64,000 nt of DNA, from the NCBI RefSeq assembly GCF_016859285.1, contig NC_053402.1, positions 21,771,056-21,835,055 on the forward strand. Reading direction: 5' to 3'. Source of the DNA: Xiphias gladius (taxonomy: Eukaryota > Chordata > Actinopteri > Istiophoriformes > Xiphiidae). Position numbers and translations under genes: made by a program. Under the pieces are notes generated by a model. The model was not told where the DNA came from and did no database searches. It was given only the letters and a program-made list of their open reading frames with translations. Position 1 is the first letter of the stretch, and the number at the start of each line of letters is the position of its first letter. This document shows, in pieces, positions 22,842 through 43,015 of the stretch.

Positions 22842-25800
22842 CCCCGCCAGCAGCCCCCGCCCCCTCACGGGGAACACTGGGATGTAAGATTAAAGGACCT
22901 CTGGGGGGAGGGGGTTGTCTGGAGAGGGAAGGGGAAGCGGGAGAAATCAGGGGGAACTGATGCTGTGAAGTGAGACGGTATGTCGGCAGTGCATGTGTTC
23001 ACCTCATGCGCTCAAACTCAGAATGTTCATATCTTCGTCCATCTCAGTACTGTGTGCGAATGCAGGCAAAAGTATGTCAAGTAACACGCACAAGCATTTT
23101 GACTCCCTCACTTGCCACAAACATGGACGCACAGGTTTATACGGGGACACAGACACACACAAACACACACAGTAAAATGAGATTATTTTAAACAGTTAAT
23201 TTATTAACCAAGTATTGAACACTACGAAGTCTTAGGTAAAGGCGCAAGTGAAAGGTTACTGCTGAGTTTGAAGCCTTTACTTAATAATAGAAGTTTTACT
23301 TGAGCATTAGTTGACGTGGTTGATTATGACAGTCTGTGGCTAAATGATATCACCTGCTCAAGTCCTCTCAGATGTCACTGTTGCTACCTATGCAGCACAT
23401 CCATGTTTCAACTCATGCACATCACATACACAACACAGACTCAGACTCCCTCACACCTATATTTTTATACTACATGTACATACTGTAAGTGCTCCGCAGA
23501 GCACTCATAGAGTTTCCACTTTGTCCATCTGACTGAATTTTACCGGACTGGTTGTTCTTTTTGTGTTTCCTTGTTCTCACTGCCTCTTTCTTTATGTCTG
23601 TGTCGGTCTGATTTGTCCTCACTGTCACATGATGCCGAGGAAACCAAGGTGGGTGAGGTGGTTCATTCCTGAGTGTGTTAGCGTGTTGGCAATGAGTTTA
23701 ATTGCTCTGGGTGGCTCGGACCACACATTAGAATCAGTCGAGCAGTGTTATCGGCTTTGTTTGCACCTGAACTCAGTGCCAATGAAATTCAGGCATTTAT
23801 AATCTGAAAAGAAATTGCACACGTTTACAAACTGGGTTGTTCAGTGGCATTACTGTTTGCCAGACGTCTGCTTATGGAACTCCATGTCCTGTTTGTTTAT
23901 CGTTGTATATTTATACCAACCTCACATTATAAGGAAGATTTTCCTTTTATGTAGGATGAGGTTTTAGAACTTTTCTGCTCATTTGTTTTGTAGAAAACCC
24001 CTCTGATGTACATTTTTAAAATTAGGTTAGAAGATAACAGTATCCAAAGATGACATTGTTAAGTCTAACACTGAATTGCCACTGTATGTGCATTAAATCT
24101 TGATGTACATGTGGCAGCGGGATGCACTGAAATTAAAGGGGTTGCCACTTTAAAAGTTGCCAACGTTTACAGCAACTTAAATGTAATTGTAAGTTCTTGA
24201 AAATTTTAAATGTTTTTACACTGTAACTCTATTCAGACAAAAAACCAACCTACCTATTGGTACAGTATTCACAAAATACTGTAATTAAGCATTATATTCT
24301 ATTTATTATGCTTTTTATTTATTCCTAATTATTTGCTGATAATATTATGTGTCTGTCAGCTGCTTAAACAGTTTACATTGCTGCTGTGCAGGATCACTGG
24401 CTGACAGATCAAGTCAGAGGTCAGAGAATATCTTTTGTGCAAATCCGGAGGTTTAGCCTCTCATTTTCTCCCCACACACTTTTTTTTTTCCAGCGATTTT
24501 TGACTCCTCAGTCACACAGTAATATTGTAGAAAAAGACCTGTCTCCATGCATATGCCATGCACAATCAGCAAGGAAAAACATATAATGTGACTTTTAAAA
24601 CTTGCGCAGCCTTCTTCAGAAGATGTTACCTATGTAAATTTTGCATTCTAATATGTTTGGATGTTTACTTTTACACTGACCCTAGAGAATGACAGTTTAT
24701 AGGGGTCAGTTATTATTGCCACTTTATACTTTCTTGTTTGAATGCACTGCTTTTGCTCTGCAGCTGCATTTGTGTTCTGTGACAGAGCACGGCCTGACTT
24801 GCACGTTTCTTTTAACCCGAATAGAGGTCAGACGCTCGTGTGTCTTTTTGAAGTGGTGGAGTCAGCTGACCTGACCGAGCAGGAATGAACCCCTACACCC
24901 TCTTGTCATGTATAGGTTACAGCACTTCTGTGTGAATGTTCGTGATTGTTTTGGCTCCATTTTCCACTGTAGAATTTCAGTTACTTCCCTTGAGTAAAAG
25001 TAACTGTCGCTGTGTTCCTTCATGCTCAAGACTAGTGGTTGAAGCCTGATTTCTTTTCTACAGGCAGAGTTTCTTAATGACGTTGCATTTGCATTTGTTT
25101 TCCATGCCAACAGCCACAGCCGCACACTGACTAGTTGCCAATCCCGTCACCCCCACTTGATCTTGCCACATCAGCTTTGTCTGAGGTGTAGCACATCCTT
25201 TGCTTCTTGTGCTAACACTGACTCATAGGGGAAGAAAGATTTCCCACAGTCTTGATTACGTACATTAGCCTCAGACTGCGCCCCCCCTCCCCCCCCCGCC
25301 TGCCCGCCACCACCCCACCCCTTGCCTTGCTAAAGATTCAGAAAATGTGCATCACCTAGTCTCAGTCGGACACGCTGAGTATTACGTACTATGGTCGTGG
25401 TACAATGTAAAAGCTGAAGTTAATGTATTTTTGGCCACTGAATGAAACTAACAAAAATGCATGAAAGTAGCTGTGAAACGGAAACTGATGTCTAATAGTG
25501 CTAGCTAATCGTTTGTTCAATGTAGCCGTCCACAGGCTGTTCACTCGCTCCTGGAAATGACTGTGTGGGTAGTGGGGGACTTTGAGGGTTTGGGGAGGGG
25601 GGGTCGGGGGGAAGAGGATTGGACAGATCAGATCAGAGGCAATACATCATTATCAAATAAACTGCACTGTTCATTGTTCTCAAAAGGGCTTTGACTCAAA
25701 GTAAACTACAATTCTGAATCATATTTAAAATCCATATAAATAATGTAAATACATGTATGTAGATTATATATACATACAGTGCAGAAAATATACTCTTATT

Positions 25801-27330
25801 AATTTTTGATGCATACACAATATGTTAAGGAAAGAAAAAACAAGGACATGGGATTAATGGTTGCCATATATAAGCTGCCGCTCTCTTTCACAGCCAAAGA
25901 GACACATGAGAGAGGGAAGCAGACGCGGCTCGGTGCGGTGCTTCAGACTAATATCAGACATGTGTTTGCTTAGCTATGTCCATATGTATGTGAACAACAC
26001 AGAAAAAAAAACTGAAATTGGTTTCAGTGCTAATGTAGAGTTGTTTGACCTTTTGTGATCCTAACTAAGAATGCTTTTGATCATTTAAATATAGCCACTT
26101 TTTTAGACACGTGGGTAAGACATTTGTGACCAACGCGGGGAATCTTGGCGGGCATGTGAATACCTCGTGACTACCACTGGTCTATCTATGCATTATCAGC
26201 CGAAGGATACGTGAACAGTGAAGTCGATTTGTGTTTGTTAAAAAACAGCTCTCTGATCCGCTGCAACGGAGGGCTTCACTCCAACATCCTGGGTCTCCCA
26301 CTTCTCAGGGTGCCATAACAGTAGCTGTAACATCCGAGGCCCGAACTCTGCTGTCTGAAACGTGGCTGCAACACTTCAGTCTACCTCCACCTGCCCTCTT
26401 TGTCCAGTCTGTTCACACTGTGAAGCTGGTGTCAGATTGGACAGAAGGGAAAGAGAAGGTGGAAAGGGAGAATTCCCTGAAAACCATGTTACAGTAGTGG
26501 AACCGGGCCAGAAAAATTGGTCTTTGTCCTTTTGTCTGTATGTTAAATGAAAAACAATGAAAACATCACTAACAAAACAAAATTCTGTTTTTTTTATTAA
26601 TACACAGGTGCCGGATAGCCTGTTAATGACCTGTTTATAATGGATTACCTGTATTGTTATATACTGATTATTATGATTACTGTTATTCTGTGGATCCTAA
26701 CAATGACACTGGTCTAGATGTACAGATAATGAGACAAGCCCTTTCCTTTAGGATGAAGGGAGCTTTATGGAGTCTGTCTGTTATCGTTTCTTCATATCTG
26801 CAATGTCATGGCATTTTTTTAAAAACGACAAAGGAGTGAGTGTGGCTCCATCTAGCGGAAGTTCGTATGCACTGATGCAGGCATTACTGTAGCCATACTG
26901 CAGCCAAATGAACCTAATTGACAGGTATTAATACTGTCAGTGCTGGCTTGCGGTGATTCTCCAGGGTTGTTAATTTATATTTCCAGATCGTGTATGTACA
27001 CATGTGCGTATGAGCTCACCTGCAGAACCCATACAAGCATGAAATCTGTATGTTGTCCAGTTTACTTTCTCCTTTTGCACTGACGGGGCGCTGATTGCAT
27101 CCCCAGAGTGCCTCATTATCCAGTCTGTGTGCTTGCAAATTAACGTGCACGAACACAGACACACAGTTTGCTCCTGTGCTGTAGTTCACACGTCTGTCCA
27201 ACATTAGCGTCCAGTGTAACAGACAGGCTCTCACACTCCTCAGTCTCCAGCAACGATTGTGCAATAAACTGAAGTCTATATTTTTAAAAACTGCCTATAG
27301 GACATCTTTTTCATCCATTTTTATTTTATT
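22842..27330 (+). other. paqr4 3' UTR and intergenic DNA
   Basis: The 3' UTR of paqr4 starts here; candidate polyadenylation signals are ATTAAA near 24093 and AATAAA near 25657. A C-rich run lies at about 25279-25320 and a G-rich run at 25590-25615. Open frames are short and have no recognisable product. No RNA gene is seen. Confidence 0.4.
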
Positions 27331-28310
27331 GAGATGTGTGTGTGTGTGTGTGTGTTCTTTTCTTCTTCTTTGTTTGTGAGGAACAGATTGAGTTTTAGAG
27401 CTGGAAAGCGAGGACATTTTGGCCGGTCCTCACACCTTCAAAGGCTGTTTGAATGTGTAGACTTGGTTTCAGGGTTAGTTAGAGTTAGTGTAAAGGTTGG
27501 GCCTGTAGCTGTCAGGACTAGGGGCTACGGCAGCGGCGCCAGATTGGGCGGTTTACCACCAAGTTGGGCTACTTTTTGTCTGATTGTACGGGCAAAAGTC
27601 GCTTTGGCAGCTTGTGATAATTTGGGCCACTTATTGTACCATTTTTACCAAAAGTTAGGTTAAATTCCGATGAATCGGGCCTTCTTCTTTTCTAATTAGT
27701 AAAGAGCTGACGTTGAGATTGACTCTGCCAAATGACGTTACAACAAGGCTAATTTCTTTTTTCCTTTTAAAATGATTCTTTACTCAGCTCTGTCATAAAA
27801 GCCTTGTAAAAGCTTACATCTGTTTACATAAAATGAAATACTTTTTACGTTAAATGCAACATTACTAAAGAGACTTGGTCAAGATAATTTTTCATTAATG
27901 TAACTATGGATTAGGGGGCTACTTTTGTGACGATTGGGCAGGTTGGAGGCTCTTTCTGGGCCACTTGGAGTCAGTCAAATCTGGCAACACCAGGTTAGGG
28001 AATGCATTATGTGCGTGAGGGTACTCACAAGTATAGATATAGTTATGCATGCATAATTAGGACTGAATGTCCCCACAATGACAGAGGGGAAATCCTACAA
28101 AGTGGGGACACTACTTGACCTCAGCTCCTCAAGTAGTAATCCAGGCTAGGGAATGCTTTATGTCAAATGAGGGTCCTCACAAGTATAGAAGTATGTGTGC
28201 ATGTGTAATAAGGATCGCATGTCCTCACAATGATAGAAAGAAAAGAAAGCAACAGCTTTGCTTGACCTCAGCTCTTGTGTTATTGTAATAGCACAGGTTA
28301 GTTAAGGGTG
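27331..28310. repeat. Degenerate teleost minisatellite-type repeat with an internal insert
   Basis: A (GT)n run and GAGGAACAGATTGAG... lead into GGACATTTTGGCCGGTCCTC, TTTCAGGGTTAGTTAGAG and TTAGGGAATGCATTATG, the order seen in a repeat common in fish introns. The tail unit is repeated: GGGAATGC...TTATG plus ACTCACAAGTATAGA and related sequence occurs at about 27996-28130 and again at 28150-28260. The first unit is split by the element at 27533-27991. Confidence 0.55.
27533..27991. mobile_element. Small inverted-repeat element inserted in the minisatellite
   Basis: The left end GCCAGATTGGGCGGTTTACC and the reverse complement of the right end (TGTTGCCAGATTTGACTGAC) are similar over roughly 35 bases. 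The interior repeats GGGCTACTTTT/GGGCCACTT motifs. No coding capacity; probably a non-autonomous DNA transposon. The precise edges and target duplication are not clear. Confidence 0.4.
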
Positions 28311-29159
28311 CTCAGGTGTGGGAGTTTAAATGGGCTCTCCAGCGATTCAGTAATGCGCTTGCATAAAGTTGGGGGACTTGCAAGGCAGAGATCAGAGGTG
28401 GAACAGTCAAAAATTGATGCAGAAGAGGCCCAGATTTCCTGTCCCCGGCGTGGGCCAAACTCCAGGCACGCTACTTTTCTCATAATGCAAGTCAGTTGCA
28501 CATTAATACTCACATCCCTCAGATTTGTCGTCCCCCACTTTGCAGAGCAGGGTTCCTGCTAAAAAATGTAGAAGGTTTGCGTTCGGTTTAGTTCGGGAAT
28601 ATGTCAGTCAGTCTCAGTTGCATGTAATAATCAAGAAAAATCATGAAGCCCTCTCAGCAGTCTCCCAGCTGTCTCATCGCGTCGCGGTGGAGGCTGCATC
28701 AAAACCTTTCCTCTCAGATTTGAGGGTAAACTGCACCTCCGCCCTCAACTGTGCATCTCGGCAAGGCATCACTTTAATCCGAAGCTTCTGTGAGCAGGTA
28801 ATGTTTTTTTTTTTTTTTTAACCCTTATTAGCGTCACTGCACTTGTGATTCTGACATTATGGTGACACATGGACAACCCATCGCCCGAATCTGCCCTCGT
28901 TTGTTGACACCTGTAGCCAGGGGTACAGCGGACCGAACTACATACAGTCACAACACGCATTGTTCCGACACTGAGATATAATCTCAGAAAAGAGCTCATA
29001 AACGTCACAGCGTCTTTCCCTTCATGTTGCCCTCTGCAGTCGTTTAAACCCACAAATGTCACAGGAGACACCTCCCACTTCCACCTTCATTTGAAACTCT
29101 CACTTCCGCCATGTCGTTTTGTGATCTACTTTAACCTACTGTCTTCTCTAAGTCCTCAT

Positions 29160-29228
29160 TCTTGTGGCAGGGTGTTTGGTGCGCTGCCCGGAACTCCTTG
29201 AGCTGAATTGCCTCGACGCGACCCCCAG
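29160..29228 (+). other. Probable 5' non-coding exon of coro1a
   Basis: CCCCCAG|GTAGGCC is a good donor at 29228/29229, and the first coding exon has an acceptor at 30505/30506, six bases before the ATG, so an upstream non-coding exon is required. The 5' edge is a guess; the surrounding 100 bases are GC-richer than the flanks. Confidence 0.45.
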
Positions 29229-30472
29229 GTAGGCCTGCAACATCCGTCTGCACTTTGTTCTGACTGATCGTTCACACCTGCAAGACATCTCTGAAGAAAT
29301 AATTTTATTTTTAATAGATACATTTATTATATAACAGGTAAAGAACAGAATGTCATTGACTTTTTTTGGCGTTTTTGTTCCACATGGCCTGAGTTTCTCC
29401 TATTTCAAGTTAGTGAATTGTTTCTAACTTATTACAACGCAGTGTTTTTCCTCACAACAGAGAGAGACAGTGATAGGGTGAGATTATTGACATGCATTGA
29501 GGCTCTTGATAAAATTACAGCCCACTCTATAAAGGATTATTAAATTAGGCGCAGAGCAGCCGGAGAAGTCTTGTGATGCACTTGCAGCAAAACTGTTGTA
29601 GGCTTCTGAGTCTGAGTTTAGGCGCGGCTGCAGATTTCAGGAAGTAAAATCTACAAATGGAGGTAAAGCAAAACATATTCAGTGTTTTTGATTGGTGGGA
29701 AAGTTGCTAAATGGTGCATGGTTTGCTCATTTTGCAGCTGGTACTGAATGAACGTCTGAACGATTTGATCTCGTAACTCATTCAGGTTTGATTACTGCTT
29801 TGACAGAGGATGCATTCATTGTACGTGTTTTAACTTTCATGTTAAAATACATATTTTAAAGTGTGTATACCCGTGGGAAAAATCAATCAAAGCACGAGTG
29901 TGTGAATGATAAATTAGGCAGGAGCGAAAGCTTGGTGGTTTTGTTGCTCACTCTAAAGGATGTGGTGTAACTGTAGCTTTGGGTAATTTATCAAACTTTT
30001 GACGAACACAGCATGTGCAGTCAACTGGTGACAAATAGCAGCGTTTTTTGTGTGTCATCTTCGTACTGTGGTCTTGTGCACTTGTCTTCAGCATGCACAT
30101 TTATTTAAGTAGCACGCAGAATCCCAAATTAAAGAGAGAGAAGGGGATAGAGTGCCAGTTACAGACAGACTAGGGGAAGTAGTTGTGAAAGCTTTAGCTT
30201 CCTCTTTTTTTTTTTTCAGATGTTCCGTGTCTTTTCTTTCAGCTGTGTCGTCAGCTTTGTGTCTGCCAGTTTATTTCTACATAAAAAAAATCAAAAAGCA
30301 TAAACAGAAAGGGACATTGGAGGAACTACTACAGGTCACCATTTTTTAAGGTAGTCTTATTATGCACATTCAAAAGATGACGGTCGGTTATGTCTCTTTG
30401 CAATGCTGGACACTATTTCACGTTTTACCACAGCCTGTCTGAAACACGTGCGATTCTGCCTTTTCATTCTGA

Positions 30473-37317
<6,845 letters not shown>

Positions 37318-38466
37318 ACTAGAGAAGTTTGCTAAACAAGAAAAATCAATCAAGAGCTGAAGTCAAGAGAGAAGCAAAGGAGCGACGAAAGACAATGAGA
37401 GCGAGAGAGCTTTTGTTAAGTTCTGTGTGCAGTGACACGACGGGAGAGATTAACGCAACAGGTGTTATTGAAGCTTAAAGCTTGAATTTGTTCATTTGGT
37501 TCAATCAATTTTAAAAATTCCTATTTTAATATATGATTTTAGTCTGAATTAAAGTCTTCTGTATTTCGAAAATACATTTTTGACTTTTTTTTTGTTTTGA
37601 ACCAGCACCTGAAACACACACGGAAACACACATTTGAATGAAACCAACTTTTAATATTTTTGTACTCGTCATAATACAAAATGAGGAACACAACAAAATG
37701 AGCAAATGAGCAACAGCATTTTTTTTTTTAATAAAATGCTCTGAAATGTTATGTGGACATTTGAGAATGGGTCATCAACGAAGTGCACACAGATGCTCCC
37801 TGAGGCCTCTACTGAGGTGCCTTTGGTTAAAGACTATTTTAACAGCTTTTCCTGACTGTGTATAAAAAAAAAACTTAAGAGATGAATGAGGAACAGACAA
37901 GTGCAGACATACAACAGAGGCAAAATGGTTATTTTAGCTTTAAATGTTGAGCTCAAGGTTTAGATTATCAGATCATTTTTCTTCTCAAAAATATATTTTT
38001 GAAATTTATATAATCTTGAATTTTTACTTTATGCTTGTGTGGGTCTTTTAAAGACAATTTTGAGGTCAGAAAAGAAAAACAAGGAGAATGCAACAGTTTT
38101 GTGGCTAGAATATCATAGATGATTCTGTATATGTCAAATCAGCAACCCAAATAAAACCTTTTTAATCCTAAGATTGCACAGCGTTGTAAGTTTGATCTGT
38201 AATTTAAAGCCTGTACACCATTTACGTTCACACATCTTATGCATGACCCAGGACCTAATGTAAAACAGCTGCAAAAACTGAAAAATCACCAGCATAGCTT
38301 TGAATTTGAAAGAAAAAACTGGAGCCAGTTATTATCAGGATTCACTATTTACAGAGGCTTTTTCTTTTTTTTTCCAAAACAACCCCTAGTGTGGTTCCCA
38401 ATCTCTCACCAATTAAATCACCCTCCCATCCTTTCCCCTTAAAATCCACCCCTTTTCATAAAGGCA
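37318..38466. other. Convergent 3' UTRs of coro1a (+) and the claudin (-)
   Basis: The coro1a 3' UTR probably ends soon after ATTAAA near 37549. The claudin 3' UTR, read on the minus strand, has ATTAAA near 37650. The two cleavage sites would therefore be only about 50-100 bases apart. No other gene is visible. Confidence 0.5.
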
Positions 38467-40200
38467 CTACACGTAGTTTTTGTTAGGGGCAGAGGCGCTG
38501 TTGCTGTAGTACTTGGCGGTTCCCCCTGAGCTGCCGGAGTTGGGCCTGCTGAAGCAGCAGAGCAGACCTCCACCCAGAAGGAGCAGCACGCCGGCCCCCC
38601 AGCCCACAAAGATACACGCTCCCAGCTCCCTCTTCTGGGAGGAAGCCACCAGGGGATTGTTGAAGTTTCGCACAACAATGTGTGCAGACCAGCTGACGGG
38701 GATGATCACCAGGAGGCCGGCCAGCAGCAGGCCCACCCCGGCCACCAGGCTGATCTTGGGCTTGGCGTCTTCGTTCTCCACGCAGGTGGTGAAGTCGGCC
38801 CCGCAGAACAGGATGAGGAGGCTGAGGCAGCTGAGCATGCAGCTGATGATGGTCATGGCACGGGCGGCCTGCAGGTCAGAGGACAACACCAGCAGGGATT
38901 CGTAGTTCTTGCACTGCTGCTGGCCAGTACTCTGCACCACGCAGGTCATCCACAGGCCCTCCTGACTGCTCTACTCACACACAGGCAGACAGAAAGGGAC
39001 TATCAGTCATTTCATCTATCATCCAACTTGTGTATTAACTTGTGTATTTCCATTTAATCTTACTTTATACTTCTACTCCACGACAGTTCAGAGGAACATA
39101 TTGTACTTTCTCCTACACTTAATTTACCTGACACCTTTACAAAGTCAGATTCACAAAACATATAATGACCTTATAGGATATGATGCACTGTTATAGTTAA
39201 ACTACCCAACAGTATATTTAATGCTTAAAATCTGCTCCACCTCGAAAAACCATAACAATAAAATACCAGTTTCGCAATAATGGATCAGTGATAATAATCT
39301 AATGACATAATACATAATAGTATGACACTCACAGGGGGAGTACTTTGACTTTTCATACTTAAAGTACATTTTGCTAATAATACTTATAATATTTTTACTT
39401 AAGTGACACAATGCAGGACTGTTACTTTTATTGGAGTATTTCTGTATTGCAGTATTAGTACCTTTACTTGAGCAAATGTTCTGAGTACTTCAATAATGAT
39501 AGTAAACTTTCATTCGGTCTTAATGGAATGTTAATAAATTCAATGTGGTTACGCCTACGAAATTGGAAACCTTAAAAAGAATCACCACAACGTATAGTAG
39601 TGAATTTTTTGTAAAAGAGCAAACTAGTGGGTAACTGTACAGACTGTGGTTGATGACCACTGTAAAGCATTAAAGCCCATGAATGTAATTCTTTGACATA
39701 GGACTTATATATATATATATATATGTAGCATTTCCTTATGCAGTACAATATAATGACGGAAAATTAATATTTTGTTCGATAAGTAACTGATGGTACTTGG
39801 GATTATAGGATGTGTTCACAAACGTTATTAATGGAAGCATTTCTTTAACAGCATCGAAAATAATAAACTGCTGTACTGTGTTGTGTAGTTTAAGTGCCCA
39901 TATTAAAAGGCCTGTCGTTAAATTTAAGGAGTGACGGCGGGTTTCGGTCCCGTGTTGTAAAATTTGGTGACGAGGATGAATATACTGTACTTTCGGAAAA
40001 GTCTCACGTCTTTCTTCCCAGTCATTACCATTCATAACGAGAGGCTGTCCAAGTTTTTTTTTCTTTACCTGTGCAGTCACAATGTTGGATCCTGTGAAAG
40101 AGGAGACCTTCCAGCGAGGGACAACGCAGCATACGATGGCCCCGATCAGGCCGAGGACCCCGAGGGCCACACATACGATCTGAGCTCCAACAGATCCCAT
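38467..40200 (-). CDS. Claudin (CLDN3/4/6/9-like), two coding exons
   Basis: Exons 40200-40069 and 38970-38467 join in frame to 211 residues, the usual claudin size. Four membrane spans are clear. The first extracellular loop has the claudin signature W30 ... G49-L50-W51 ... C54 ... C64; the protein ends NYV, a PDZ-binding tail for ZO proteins. Claudins seal or form paracellular channels at tight junctions. The sequences CVVQSTGQQQCKNY and DLQAARAM and the closing GWGAGVLLLLGGGLLCC place it in the CLDN3/4/6/9 group. The exact fish orthologue is not decided. ATG 40200 follows directly on an acceptor (TTTTCCAG|A), so a 5' non-coding exon must lie upstream, perhaps ending near 42465. An intron after codon 44 is unusual, since mammalian members of this group have an unsplit coding region. 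Confidence 0.93.
39030..39500. mobile_element. Interspersed fish repeat in the claudin intron
   Basis: TTATACTTCTACTCCACGAC, then AACTACCCAACAGTAT, then AGTACATTTTGCTAATAATA, then TTTACTTGAGCAAATGTTCT: a mostly continuous copy of the same repeat that is broken up at 17880-19085. Confidence 0.5.
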
Positions 40201-43015
40201 TCTGGAAAAGACAAGCCGGAGAGAAAAAACACAGAGGTATGAGGGGAGATCATTAGGGCTGTTGTCTTTACATTTTCTGCTGCTTTCAGCTAAATCATTA
40301 TGTAACTGTTTCTTTTTTGCAAGCGTCTTTTTCTTTCCACAACTTCTCCCAGCCATCTGAGGAGGGTGGATCCCTTTTTAATTGCCTCTCCCAAGATCCC
40401 AAGATGTTTATTTATTTGTTTTTGCTTCATTGCTCATTTATGACTAACTAAGTCTTTTTTAAATCCGGCTTTTAATTCCTAGTATTTCTATCACTCGCTC
40501 CCCTGGTTACAGAGGAACAGTTGTTGATTCCCTTCCACTGATTCAGGATGTTAGGGCTATTCATCTGCTGTTACTGTTGATCTTTTTTTTGTTATCGCAT
40601 AGCTGAACACACACCCAGACAAACACCAGTTCTCTCTGACAGGCCTTCACAGGATAATGTCACTTAGGGCTACATTTTTAGAGCAAATTCATGTCCTGAC
40701 AGGCCCCGGCCTCCCGGATCTCCGCCCAGGACTGGCTGATCCGCTCCCTCACATCTTCTTTCTTTGAAAATCTCTGCCTTACTCGCTTATTTTAGAGTCA
40801 CTTTATGATTCATCTTCATTCAGGCGAAAATTAATGTTTGTGTTAAATACAAAAAACTAGAAGGAAATCTGAGGAATAAAAAGACTTCTTTGAATGAAAA
40901 GCGATGCAGTTTGATTACTTTTGATCGCATCAGAAGAACTTTAATTAATTAAAGATATCCAATTAAATGTTTTAATAGTTTAATTGCAGTTGCTTCATTT
41001 TTGATAAATGTTATGTTTTGATATTGGAAAAATGAAAACAAAAATTAAAAAATTATAAAACATTAAAGAAACATTGAATTCAAGTACCAGAAAAAAAAAG
41101 CACCTGTTAAATTTCAAGCTAAACAGATGAAACATGCTAATTTTTTGTTTTATAAGGGAAATAATCTTCTTTTATGCAACAAATCCCTTTCGTTTGTTCT
41201 TCGCCCATACAGACAATCCAAATAATCCTTTCCCACCTGAAAACACCCAGTGGAGAACATTTTGGTGCATTTAAAAAAAAACCCAAAATAAATGTCAACC
41301 AAACAAAATGTCTCATATCATACCCACAGATCACCATTAAACCAAGTCTGGAACAGCAGGGTAACTTGTGCTGGATTTAGACCGGGACAAAAATATCTTA
41401 CTTTTAAGCATATGTGACCCGCCCCAGATCAAAACTTTTAGAGCAGATTAAAAACTGAAAACTAATCTGATGTGGGTCACTGGATTTAAAATCAGATCTT
41501 TTTCTTTTCCTTATTGTTCCATCATTTTATCCTCAACATTACCGACAGTTTTAATGTTAATATCCACTCGTGGATTTTTTTTCTAATTAGGTGATGCATG
41601 TGAAGTCCTATCAAAACCACCCTTAAAACAGGGACACAGACCAACAGTTTCTTTTAAAAGAAGAAGAAAAAAAGCCTTTCATACCTTTTTTTTCTCTTCC
41701 ATTCTCACAGCTGTTTGTTTGTACTTTTTATGAAAGGTATTCAACTAATCCTCAAACAATCCTTTCATCCTCTGTCATTTCAAGCTCTTGCAGAATCACA
41801 TCTCTTTTCAGAGCTCAGGCTGTCCGTTTGAATAAAACGTGGATGATAAAGGGATGCCTACCTTTTATTCTGTGTCCTGTGAACCTGATGTGAAAATTGA
41901 AAAAATAGGTGCTGTGTCTCTTGAGGTTCTTTTCTTCCTTTCTTCCTGCCTGTGCGTTGTTCAGAAGATGCTGTTTTCTAATGTATAAGACTTGTGCGTA
42001 AGAAGATCGGGTATTTGTGGCGGACTCTGAGGTGTAGGGTGGGGCCAAGCTCCAACTGGGGAGTACATGGGAGGGAAGAACCTCAAGACCAGACTGGACA
42101 TGTCTTGTGCATATGTTTCCCTCTCTTTTTCCACCTTAGATCTGCTTGCTTAGTGAACCTCAGAGTCTCAAGGAAAATAAAAAAAAAAAAAAGGTTGTGA
42201 TGTCTTAGAATCGGCAGTTTTTGAACAAACCTGATCAAAAACCATGCACGGATACAATTGTTGTATTTACACTGCTGCTGCTGATGATGTTGATCATGAT
42301 GCAGAGTGAATCATTTTGGTTGTATCCATTACAGGTTGCCAGAAAAAGAAAACGGAGTCACCTGGAACGCTGCCCACTTTCCTCTCTGTGCACACAAATA
42401 CCACCTACAGGTTTTCTGTACCTGTACATCCTAGATCACCGCCTGCCCCCCCCCAGCTACACCTACCTGTGTCGAAACTGTGATGACGAACGTCAGGAGA
42501 CTGATTTAGGAAACCGAGACTGAGTGGGTTTAAGCTTTTGCGTAAGATTACAAACACGGTTTCATGGATCATGGGAAGGGGGGGAAAAAATGCGGAAAAT
42601 GATCGTTGTGAAACTAAATATGTGCAGCTTCTATTGGCACATTCAGACAGAGTGACACATACACGCATAGTTTTGGTTTGAATAATACACTGTATGTACA
42701 AATTTAGATCGTAGTTCGGAAGAGGGTTCAGTGGGAGAGAGAGTTTTTTTTTTTTTTCCCTATATGACAAAATCCTATGTGTAGGGCAACGCAAACTAAC
42801 ACATACATTTGAAACTTTACATGGATGTTAACTGAATTCATTTACTTGTAATTCAGTAGGAATTATCCCATTTTCTCAACAATAAGTTAAGGCTTTTTAA
42901 TGGTTAATGAAACATTTGCTAATGCTTTACAGATCAAAAAAACTTTTAGGTTGCCAGACTGTGGGAAAACCTCCTCCAGCACAACATTTTTCTTGTCTTT
43001 CTAGCCATTTAGTTC
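40201..43015. other. Intergenic DNA upstream of the claudin
   Basis: AT-rich, with no recognisable coding exon. On the minus strand CGACACAG|GTAGGTG at about 42465 is a good donor and may end a claudin 5' non-coding exon. Open frames at 42221-42523 (+) and 42405-42794 (-) match no family I know. Confidence 0.35.

Noticed and set aside
38513-39057. Long plus-strand frames over the claudin
   Set aside because: They are antisense to the second claudin exon, whose product and motifs are unambiguous.
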